From assembly GCA_003559735.1 (NCBI GenBank), contig PWKN01000169.1, positions 1 to 60,357 of the forward strand: a stretch of 60,357 bases of DNA, given 5' to 3'. The notes beneath the pieces were generated by a model. The model was not told the origin of the DNA and ran no database searches. It was given only the letters and a program-made list of their open reading frames with translations. Position numbers and translations under genes: made by a program. Positions 19,434-26,722 of the stretch are shown piece by piece. Numbering within the stretch: position 1 is the first letter of the stretch; each line of letters opens with the position of its first letter. This stretch comes from Bacteroidales bacterium (GTDB lineage: Bacteria > Bacteroidota > Bacteroidia > Bacteroidales > UBA7960).

Positions 19434-21803
19434 TCATCTTTTGATAAACTGTCGTATGGCCAGAAAGTGGTCTGATACAACCATGAGCAAATAAATGCCA
19501 TTTTTCAGGGAGCTTATATCAATTGTATGATTGAAAGCGGTATTGTTTGTGCTGGTTGCAAGTGACGAAAGAACCGTCTGACCGGTAATGTTGTATATGA
19601 TAATTTCCGCATCTGTTGTTATTTCTTCTGTTTTGATGTTGAGGTATTGTTCTGCAGGGTTCGGATAGATCATTACGTTCTGTGATATTTGGCTGCTGGG
19701 CAGCATACCTGTGTCTTCACCAATGTCTGGGTATGCTTCAAAAGAATAGATGGAGAAACCCCATTGTGTTGCCCGTTTATTGCCCATCATTCTGACAAAC
19801 CTGGCTTCTGCCGGGTCAAAAATTATCCGGTCCCACCCGCCATTTCCCATTGGCTCGTGATATACAGTCGTCCATTCAAGTCCGTCATCCGATAACTGTA
19901 TCTCATAATCTTTGCCATAAGCCGTTTCCCATCGGATCATCACACGTTGTATTGTCTTTATTTCCTCCATCTCAACAGCAAGCCATTGGTTATCTGCATA
20001 GTCAGAGGACCACCGGGTAGAGAGATTTCCGTCAACGGCGTGGTGCACTACAGGGGCTGAACTATGCGATGAGGAAGCAGATGGTATCCTGTTGAGCAGC
20101 AGGTTTTCGGAGTCGGGATCATATACCGAAATGCGAAAAGGTGACACTGCGTATTTCCCCAAACTATCAGCAGCCTGGATCACAATCCTGTTAAATCCCT
20201 GTTTGTCTGGAAATACAATTACTTTCAGGTCGTTGTCACAGGAAATGAATGCTTCCGCCAAATCAGGGTTGTTGTTACTCATGACAGAAAAGTTCAGGAC
20301 CATGTTTTCTGCCGGTGTTTCAAACACTTCATGAAGGTTGATCACCGTAAAAGTGTCCGCTTCTTCTTTGATCATTTGGTTGAAGAAACCCGGAATGTCC
20401 TTTATTATTTTGGGCGGATAATGGAACCCCTCATACAGGTAGGGTACAATGTAATCGCGGTAATTGTTTGCCCTTGTGAAGTATGTTTCATAAGGCAGTT
20501 TTACAGATGGATCTGTCCAGTCTTTGCTTCCGTTAATTCTTATTACAGTGTGTCCAACTTCGAATGTGTGGAGGTTTTCAATAAAACGTTCACTGTATTC
20601 TTCGAGGTATGGAACGGCATCGTTCATTACATCCCTGGTAAAGGCCACCCGGTCGTATGCGGCTTCGCATGCTGAGGCAAAAAACAGGTAGGGGTCAAGG
20701 GCTTTAAGGAAATCCACTTCAATGCCGCCATGAAAATGATGATTGCCATGGTATATGTGTGTGCTGGCCACCTCTTCAGGGAATGCGTGAAGCATGGCCC
20801 GCTGGGCATGTTGATAAACATCGCCGCCAAAGTTAAAAACAAAATCATGGTATTTTAAATTGAATGCCAGCGAACGGTTGTTTCTGTTGTCCCAGCTTTC
20901 AAAATGCTCCGAATGATAGTACATGTACCTCTCGTCTATTTCGTTGAACAAGGGGGAGTTCAGGATTTTAATCTCTACGTCATCTCCGCCGATTCCTGTG
21001 ATGGTATTTCCAACGGCAAACTTGGGCCAGTGTTGTGGGGCGAAGCCGTATTCACCATATCCGTACGGGTCGTTGGGGTTGGGCCGGTTGTTATAATCGC
21101 CATATGCATTGGGGGGTTTGAATAAATTGTATCGAACCTGGCCGATTTCAAATTCATCCAGCAACGGCCCTAGGCCATGAAAATGATCATAATGCCAATG
21201 GCTTATGAACACGTAGTCAATTTTTTGCCTGCCGTTCTCGCCGACGGGCAGATGGGTTCTGAGAAATGGAACCGTATAATTTCTTGCCGCGCTTTCGGTC
21301 CCGGTATCAATCATGAGTGTCTCACCGTTTGGTAAAAAGATCAGCACAGCATCTCCATGCCCCACATTGAATGTAATGATTTTCATATCATGGATTACAC
21401 CTTCTCCGGCACCAATAACATCGAGTCCGACATCCAGTATACTTCCATTGTCAAAGGTAAACAGAAGCACATGATGGCCGCTTCCGAATTCAATGATCTC
21501 TTCTTTGGAAAAATGGATTTGAATGGCTGTTGGCATATGACTGTTTTGAAATACCTGTTGCCCATATTCCACCTGTTCACCATTTCTGGTCACAGAAACC
21601 AGCGTATGTTCGTTTTCATGAACGATAAAGTAGAGGTCGCGCGGTGTGTCTTTGTAAAATATATTGTTTCGCGGACTCAGCAATGGTCTTTCGGCGAGAC
21701 GATTCACTTTTTGATTGTTTGCATCCATGCCGGTTGCTGATAATATGCAAAAAAGCATAAACACAGCGGCTACAATGTTTTTTTTATCCATATAACAGAT
21801 CAA
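19434..21803 (-). CDS. Secreted metallo-beta-lactamase-fold hydrolase with F5/8 type C domain and T9SS tail
   Basis: A 789-residue exported protein of unusual build. After a signal peptide and an N-terminal Ig-like segment (about 30-130) comes a ComEC/Rec2-like metallo-beta-lactamase domain with the metal motif H202-x-H204-x-D206-H207 (SHWHYDHFHG) and a GGD motif further on (FGGDVYQH). Then follow an Ig-like spacer and an F5/8C domain (about 450-700) closely similar to those of the GH5-like protein at 11602-14013, and a T9SS type A C-terminal domain (VMIYPNPAEQYLNI). The fold hydrolyses esters, phosphodiesters, lactones and similar bonds; the glycan-type binding module suggests a polysaccharide-linked substituent. 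The reaction is unknown. It has its own promoter. Confidence 0.85.
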   Translation of the reverse strand: MICYMDKKNIVAAVFMLFCILSATGMDANNQKVNRLAERPLLSPRNNIFYKDTPRDLYFIVHENEHTLVSVTRNGEQVEYGQQVFQNSHMPTAIQIHFSKEEIIEFGSGHHVLLFTFDNGSILDVGLDVIGAGEGVIHDMKIITFNVGHGDAVLIFLPNGETLMIDTGTESAARNYTVPFLRTHLPVGENGRQKIDYVFISHWHYDHFHGLGPLLDEFEIGQVRYNLFKPPNAYGDYNNRPNPNDPYGYGEYGFAPQHWPKFAVGNTITGIGGDDVEIKILNSPLFNEIDERYMYYHSEHFESWDNRNNRSLAFNLKYHDFVFNFGGDVYQHAQRAMLHAFPEEVASTHIYHGNHHFHGGIEVDFLKALDPYLFFASACEAAYDRVAFTRDVMNDAVPYLEEYSERFIENLHTFEVGHTVIRINGSKDWTDPSVKLPYETYFTRANNYRDYIVPYLYEGFHYPPKIIKDIPGFFNQMIKEEADTFTVINLHEVFETPAENMVLNFSVMSNNNPDLAEAFISCDNDLKVIVFPDKQGFNRIVIQAADSLGKYAVSPFRISVYDPDSENLLLNRIPSASSSHSSAPVVHHAVDGNLSTRWSSDYADNQWLAVEMEEIKTIQRVMIRWETAYGKDYEIQLSDDGLEWTTVYHEPMGNGGWDRIIFDPAEARFVRMMGNKRATQWGFSIYSFEAYPDIGEDTGMLPSSQISQNVMIYPNPAEQYLNIKTEEITTDAEIIIYNITGQTVLSSLATSTNNTAFNHTIDISSLKNGIYLLMVVSDHFLAIRQFIKR

Positions 21804-21889
21804 TTGAAATGACTTATTACTATCTTCAGGCTAGGTGATGCTGGATGTAAAAACCTGGGAACACCTTATCAATCCCTCGTATCATTAAT

Positions 21890-21955
21890 CAAAAATATTC
21901 AATTCTGGTTGTTGTGCATGCAATAGATGTTTTATAATATGGTACATATGTGTCA
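21890..21955 (-). promoter_or_regulatory. Promoter region of the metallo-beta-lactamase gene
   Basis: A perfect minus-strand -7 TATTTTTG lies at 21890-21897; the -33 match is poor. Upstream, TGACACATATGTA (minus-strand reading, 21943-21955) is identical over 13 bases to 30896-30908 in the GH26/CotH divergent region. This may be an activator site shared by these genes. Confidence 0.45.
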
Positions 21956-22001
21956 TACCCTGTGGGGTTTTTGTTATTGAAGGAATATATAAATGGGCAC
22001 A

Positions 22002-22016
22002 AACACCATGGGTGTT
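22002..22016 (-). terminator. Small hairpin after the methyltransferase operon
   Basis: AACACC-CAT-GGTGTT forms a perfect 6-bp stem seven bases beyond the stop of the last operon gene, without a proper U-tract. It is weak evidence for a 3' end. Confidence 0.3.
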
Positions 22017-22022
22017 AACGGG

Positions 22023-23045
22023 TCAACGCAGTTGTTTCCGGGCACATTCAATAAAGGCAAGCATATTCGCGAGCGGCACATCACCTTCTACTGCATGGGC
22101 AGGTGAAAAGATATAGCTTCCGTTCTTCCCCTTTTCAAGGAGCGCTTCCGACTCGGCGCGGACCTCTCCGGGGGTGGCGTATGGTAATGTTTTCTGTGTT
22201 GACAGCCCACCATGAAAGCTCAGGGTGCCCCGGTACCTGTCCATGAGTGCAAACACATCCATTACCTCTGGCTGGAATGGATTAAAGCAATCAACACCTG
22301 TTTCCACCAGGTCGTCAAAGAGTTCCTTTACATCGCCGCATGAGTGTATCATTACAAACTTTCCGGCATCACGGACTGTCTGGTACATGTTTTTTAAATG
22401 TGGCCTGATCATATCACGCCACGCACCGGGTCCCATGATCAGCCCTTTTTGCTGTCCCCAGTCGTCTCCGAAGTAGACGGCATCGATGTCATATTCGAGG
22501 GCTTTCCGGATCTGGGAAATGTTATAGCTGGCAATCGCTTCCATTAAATCATAGACAAACCCGGGGTGCAGCATGAAATCGATCATCAGGTTTTCCATTC
22601 CGCGCAGGGTCCATGCCCTTTCAAACAGGCTGAACCCGATCCGGAAGACCCTGAACATGCCGGGGTGCCTTTCACAAAGTGGCTTGATGTTTTCAAAAAA
22701 TACCGGATGGCAGGGATCAGGGAATGTATAGTCCGACAAGTCGGGTTCAGACAAAATGATCTCTTTGACGTTACCGATGTCTTTGTCAACAGACCGGTCC
22801 CACACCACACCAAAAACATCCTTGTAAAGGTCGTTTCCCAGAGGTTCAAAAAACCCAATGTCGCTCCCCAGGCCAAGGATATGATTATACAGGACGTCGT
22901 CAAGTTCTGTACTCTGGTAGTGCTGGCATAACGTTTCCTTCGCTTCAACGGTGAATGAAAAGGACCATGGTGTATACGGGGGTTTTTTGCCTTCAAGGAC
23001 CATGCGCACTACATCGCGACGTGATGGATAACCAGGTGTATTCAT
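22023..23045 (-). CDS. Uroporphyrinogen decarboxylase-fold methyltransferase (third of operon)
   Basis: A 340-residue protein of the URO-D superfamily branch that includes MtaA, MtbA and CmuA, which move methyl groups to or from corrinoid proteins. It is very unlikely to be a haem-pathway HemE, given its operon. A zinc-type motif H234-S-C236-G occurs in MIHSCGDV, with His317 (SPAHAVEGDVP) at the position where MtaA-type enzymes have their third ligand, cysteine. UROD1 (26723-27970) shows the same His-Cys-His pattern. It probably acts as a substrate-side (MT1-like) methyltransferase. It is the last gene of the operon, 18 bases after the MetH-reactivation-like gene. Substrate unknown. Confidence 0.85.
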   Translation of the reverse strand: MNTPGYPSRRDVVRMVLEGKKPPYTPWSFSFTVEAKETLCQHYQSTELDDVLYNHILGLGSDIGFFEPLGNDLYKDVFGVVWDRSVDKDIGNVKEIILSEPDLSDYTFPDPCHPVFFENIKPLCERHPGMFRVFRIGFSLFERAWTLRGMENLMIDFMLHPGFVYDLMEAIASYNISQIRKALEYDIDAVYFGDDWGQQKGLIMGPGAWRDMIRPHLKNMYQTVRDAGKFVMIHSCGDVKELFDDLVETGVDCFNPFQPEVMDVFALMDRYRGTLSFHGGLSTQKTLPYATPGEVRAESEALLEKGKNGSYIFSPAHAVEGDVPLANMLAFIECARKQLR

Positions 23046-23063
23046 AAGAGAGGATTTGTGATG

Positions 23064-23762
23064 TTATACCGAATGCTTGATGTTTCTGTAATTGCAGTTT
23101 ACATTGCTGCAGGCATTGCACACATATTTGTCGAACCGTACCTTTGTGCCGATCCCTATGATCCCGCTGACAGATTTTACGGGCTGCATTAGGGCAGATC
23201 CGGATATGCGAATACCGCAAAAACCTTCAGGGAACAATTTGAACAGCTTGTGTTGTTCGTCGACATTCCAGTTGCAGTATCCCGGACTGTAACGGTTGGT
23301 GACTTTCAATCCTTGTTTTTTCATGTCGCCGGCCAGGTGCTGATGAACGACATCCATTGCTGCGTCGGCCAGTAAAGAGCCAATGTAGTCGGTCACATAT
23401 GCCTCAACCTGCAATGATGCATTCATCTTTTCTTTGATACGGTTGCTTATGGTCTCACCCGCCGTGCACATAAAAAATGCAAACATCTCGGCATCCTGGA
23501 GAAACCGCATGATCTGTTTGCCTGGGTTGAACACGATGCCGTTGGCTGCTATTGTTTTTGCCGAAAGGTTGGGTTTGGCATGCCGGAATATACGGTATCC
23601 ACCTTTAATGTCATCATAAGTAGCAATCAGTTCGAGCTCATTCCTGATCAGTTCATCGAATGGATCGGGGATGTCGCCGGGATCGAATCCCATGACCCTG
23701 GCAACCATCTTTATGTCGATATTTATCTCGCCTGGACGTATGGTATATTGCATGCAGTTCAT
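23064..23762 (-). CDS. MetH reactivation-domain-like protein with C-terminal cysteine cluster
   Basis: A 232-residue stand-alone protein resembling the S-adenosylmethionine-binding reactivation domain of cobalamin-dependent methionine synthase. The signature is R157-YSPGYCNW followed by LFKLFP and SGSALMQPVKSVSGIIGIG, as in MetH. In MetH this domain supplies the methyl group that rescues oxidised cob(II)alamin after reduction. The C-terminus has Cys215, Cys218 and Cys223 (VCNACSNVNCNYR), which could hold a metal or iron-sulfur centre. Its start overlaps the G3E GTPase stop by 4 bases, showing translational coupling. Predicted role: reactivating the operon's corrinoid protein in place of a RamA/RACo-type activase, of which none is seen here. 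Confidence 0.82.
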   Translation of the reverse strand: MNCMQYTIRPGEINIDIKMVARVMGFDPGDIPDPFDELIRNELELIATYDDIKGGYRIFRHAKPNLSAKTIAANGIVFNPGKQIMRFLQDAEMFAFFMCTAGETISNRIKEKMNASLQVEAYVTDYIGSLLADAAMDVVHQHLAGDMKKQGLKVTNRYSPGYCNWNVDEQHKLFKLFPEGFCGIRISGSALMQPVKSVSGIIGIGTKVRFDKYVCNACSNVNCNYRNIKHSV

Positions 23763-24673
23763 GTTGACCTTGTTTTTTGGAACAGTTCACGAAGCATTGC
23801 CGGGGAGGTGTTCAGGCCGAAAGTTACCAGTTCAGTAGGTCCGGCATAGGAGCTGATCTCCTGATAGTCAGTTGTTTCAAATACTGAATGTATGCCCATA
23901 ACGCGTCCGTCGGTCATATTTACAAATCCCTTGATCCGGTAACAGTCTTTTTGTAATGCGCTCACCATGGCAGTCAGTCCGTTATGGGTCATTTTATCGT
24001 GGGTGCGCAACACGCTTACTTTAACAGGAGGGCGTCCCGCAGATCGTTTTCCTTTAAAACGTGCTGCAGCCTTGTGCGGATGATCTGCCGTTTTTAGCAG
24101 CAGGGAAGGGTCAACACGGCAATGGGTCGTTTCTGTGATCTCAGCAAAGGGATTCAGGTCTGTTAACTGTTTGCGCAGCCGACCCAAATCACCCCCGAAA
24201 AGATCGGTTTTATTCAGGAGCAGATGATCTGCGACCATAACCTGGTGTCTGAATCCCGGTAGCATGTTCAGCCCTTTTTCAAAATGAACGGCATCAACAA
24301 CTGTTATGATGTGTGCATGTGTGATCTTCCCGCTGATGCCCTGATCCTGTAGTAGTTCCATTACATTCACAGGATCGGCAAGTCCGGAGGCCTCCAGAAA
24401 GATCAGCTCCGGATTGTGTTTACTAATAATGGTGTGCAGTGCATTCAAAAAAACGGACATCAGGCAGACACAAAAAACGGACCCGTTGTTGAGTTCCACC
24501 AGGTGGAAATCTTTGCTTGTTTGCAACAGTTCTTTTTCGTCGATGCCGGTGGGAGCGAACTCGTTCTGGATAATTGCCGTTCTTCTCTCCTGTGCACCCG
24601 TTGTGAGCACATGTTTCAGGAAAGAGGTTTTTCCGCTTCCCAGGGAGCCAATTACCAGTACCAGTGAGGTCAT
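23759..24673 (-). CDS. G3E-family GTPase (CobW/COG0523-like)
   Basis: A 304-residue P-loop GTPase of the G3E family, whose members insert metals or guard cobalamin enzymes (UreG, HypB, MeaB, CobW). Walker A is GSLGSGKTS (about 8-16), the switch region has LEASGLADP, and base recognition is LLNKTDL. The usual COG0523 CxCC metal site is replaced by GSVFCVCL, leaving a CxC pair. A C-terminal CobW-like domain follows. Overlaps of 4 bases with both neighbours indicate one translation unit. It probably helps load zinc or corrinoid, or acts as a chaperone during reactivation of the methyltransferase system. The client is inferred from context only. Confidence 0.85.
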   Translation of the reverse strand: MTSLVLVIGSLGSGKTSFLKHVLTTGAQERRTAIIQNEFAPTGIDEKELLQTSKDFHLVELNNGSVFCVCLMSVFLNALHTIISKHNPELIFLEASGLADPVNVMELLQDQGISGKITHAHIITVVDAVHFEKGLNMLPGFRHQVMVADHLLLNKTDLFGGDLGRLRKQLTDLNPFAEITETTHCRVDPSLLLKTADHPHKAAARFKGKRSAGRPPVKVSVLRTHDKMTHNGLTAMVSALQKDCYRIKGFVNMTDGRVMGIHSVFETTDYQEISSYAGPTELVTFGLNTSPAMLRELFQKTRST

Positions 24674-26031
24674 GATGATTTTTTTCGGAGTCTTTGGTTG
24701 ATGACCTCCCTGATCCTTTCTACCGGCGGAATTTGTGATTCAAACTCTATGTTCCCGTCTATGACAACAGAAGGGATCTTTTTTACACCCAGGCTTGCCA
24801 TCATCTGTATCCCTTCTTTCGCGGTAATGCGGTGTTCTTTGGCAACCACGCTGTTGCCGAATGGTTCAGCGGCTCTTGCCACGGCATCCACCATGTACTG
24901 GCAAGGTGCACATGATGAAGAGTCGAGGGTGATGATGTCGATGACAACCTGTGTATCGCTCCAGTGACTGTCCAGGTCAAGGGTATCTATTGCTGAGGTT
25001 GTTGCGGCTGATGCCCGGAGTTCTCCCTGGCGCATTTCGTCGTGGACAAGTTCTGCCACAGCCATGAGGTTTTCCGGTGGGGTGTCAAAAGGAAGATCAC
25101 ATCCCGGGGCCAGAATAAAACCTTGTTTGCCTCCTGTATCCATGCATTGCAGGGCTTCCCGCTGTGCTTCTTCCGGTGTCCCCATCAGCAGGGCTACTGT
25201 AAGCTTCATGTTGCCGCCAAAACTGAGTTTGTGATCCAGTGCCGTATCCCTGACAAAGTCAAGGGCGATGTTTTCATCAATAGAAATGTTGTCGGGTTTG
25301 CTCTGGCACATCAGTTCAATGTTCTGGGTGGCATTGCCACATACGAAAAATGAACCCAGTCCCTGCTGTGCGCGGATGTCGCTGAAAATTTCACTGACAT
25401 AAGGGGAAACAAAAGTTTCGAACGACATGGGGTCGATCTGGCTTGTCATGGGGTCAACCATGGCAATAATATCGCAGCCTGACTGTATGTATTCGCCGGC
25501 CATCATTTTGGCTGCCTTCGTGGAAAACCCCATCAGGTCGTGGACCATTGCGGGATCTTCGAACATCTTCATAAAAATATCCGTTCCCAGCAGGTGCAGT
25601 GAAAGGGTAAACGGACCGGTGATCAGTCCGTACAAGGCAATGCCGGGGTGTGCATCGCGCAGCTTCCTGGCCGCCTCTGTCACAACAGGGATTCGTCCAC
25701 GGCAGGTGCAGGGCACTTTCAGTTCTTCTACTCCCATTCCGTTTTGCAGCGGATGGGATATTACCGATGGCGGACTGTTATCGGACCATTTCAGCTGGCA
25801 ACCAAGGGCCTCAGCTTCAATTTGCAGGTCAAACACCACAGGAATGCCATCCGGGTTATACATGTTGATGGCCCTGGATACGCCGTTTACTATATGATCT
25901 GTTGATTTAAGGTATTGTTCGGCACCGACACCCAGCAGTTTTGCTGCATGCACGCCTACAAAGGGGACCCACGGGATCCGATCGACGGTTTCAAGGCGGA
26001 AGGCCTTTTTGATCAGGTCAATTTGCTGCAT
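24670..26031 (-). CDS. MtaA-like URO-D methyltransferase fused to a thioredoxin-fold domain
   Basis: A 453-residue two-domain protein. Residues 1 to about 345 are URO-D-fold and closest in motif to MtaA/MtbA: VCGNAT around Cys231 and APGCDLPFDTPPEN around Cys311. The histidine expected two residues before the first cysteine is Phe229. Residues about 365-453 form a thioredoxin-like domain with C374-A-P-C377 and a cis-proline-type KKIPSVVIDG. MtaA and MtbA pass methyl groups from a corrinoid protein to coenzyme M; here the attached dithiol may be the acceptor, an intermediate or a redox partner. It overlaps the corrinoid-protein gene by 14 bases. Confidence 0.85.
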   Translation of the reverse strand: MQQIDLIKKAFRLETVDRIPWVPFVGVHAAKLLGVGAEQYLKSTDHIVNGVSRAINMYNPDGIPVVFDLQIEAEALGCQLKWSDNSPPSVISHPLQNGMGVEELKVPCTCRGRIPVVTEAARKLRDAHPGIALYGLITGPFTLSLHLLGTDIFMKMFEDPAMVHDLMGFSTKAAKMMAGEYIQSGCDIIAMVDPMTSQIDPMSFETFVSPYVSEIFSDIRAQQGLGSFFVCGNATQNIELMCQSKPDNISIDENIALDFVRDTALDHKLSFGGNMKLTVALLMGTPEEAQREALQCMDTGGKQGFILAPGCDLPFDTPPENLMAVAELVHDEMRQGELRASAATTSAIDTLDLDSHWSDTQVVIDIITLDSSSCAPCQYMVDAVARAAEPFGNSVVAKEHRITAKEGIQMMASLGVKKIPSVVIDGNIEFESQIPPVERIREVINQRLRKKSS

Positions 26032-26722
26032 TGGTTGTATGTAGTTGGTTTAAATATTCGACCAATCCCTGGGGGTCCGGACTGTAAAGGTCGGCGCTGA
26101 TCCGGTCACAAAAGTCCTGCGTAACGGGTGCACCCCCGATGCAGACTTTTACACCGGGGTTTTTGTCTTTTAGTGTTTTGACGATCGTTTCCATGTTTAC
26201 CATGGTTGTAGTGAGCAGTGCGGATAATGCAACGACCGCTTCAGGATATTTTTCTGATTCTTCAAGGAAGCGATCGGCACCCACATCGGTTCCCAGGTTG
26301 ATCACCTCATAGCCATTGCCTTCAACCATCATTGCAACCAGGTTTTTCCCTATGTCGTGCAGGTCTCCCTGCACTGTACCGATTATGCAGGTACCTTTTC
26401 GTTTTACATCGCCACTGCTGAAAAAAGGTTTCAAATGAGCCATGGCAGCTCCCATTGCTTTTGCCGACATCAGCACCTGGGGAACAAAGATCTTGTTTTT
26501 ACGAAATTTGTCTCCAACCTGTTCCATCCCTTTAATGAGGGCCATGTTGAGGATATCACCTGCATTCAGTCCCTCGTTCAGTGCTTTCAGTGTAAGCTCA
26601 TCGGCCCCGTCTTTCCCCTTCATGTCAGGAGGATAAGGCGATTGATTGTTGATCTTTCCAAATTCAATGCAACAGGAAATCTGGTCCAGTAATTCTTTCA
26701 TTGTTATCTTATTTGCATTCAA
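26018..26722 (-). CDS. Corrinoid protein (methyl carrier, MtaC/MtbC-like)
   Basis: A 234-residue corrinoid-binding protein. An N-terminal helical cap (about 40-100) precedes a Rossmann-like B12 domain with the lower-ligand motif D120-x-H122-x-x-G125 in GDLHDIGKNL; further B12-fold motifs follow (NLGTDV, SALLTTTM, IGGAPVT). Such proteins carry a methyl group on cobalt between two methyltransferases. Genes for three URO-D-fold partners flank it in the same operon. It directly abuts UROD1 (stop to start with no spacer). An internal ATG at 26701 is an alternative start, but the cap is complete either way. No vitamin B12 synthesis genes are in the window. Confidence 0.92.
   Translation of the reverse strand: MNANKITMKELLDQISCCIEFGKINNQSPYPPDMKGKDGADELTLKALNEGLNAGDILNMALIKGMEQVGDKFRKNKIFVPQVLMSAKAMGAAMAHLKPFFSSGDVKRKGTCIIGTVQGDLHDIGKNLVAMMVEGNGYEVINLGTDVGADRFLEESEKYPEAVVALSALLTTTMVNMETIVKTLKDKNPGVKVCIGGAPVTQDFCDRISADLYSPDPQGLVEYLNQLHTTNAAN

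Noticed and set aside
21956..21975. Possible plus-strand terminator ACCC-TGTG-GGGT with T-run
   Set aside because: The stem is only four base pairs and no plus-strand gene precedes it.
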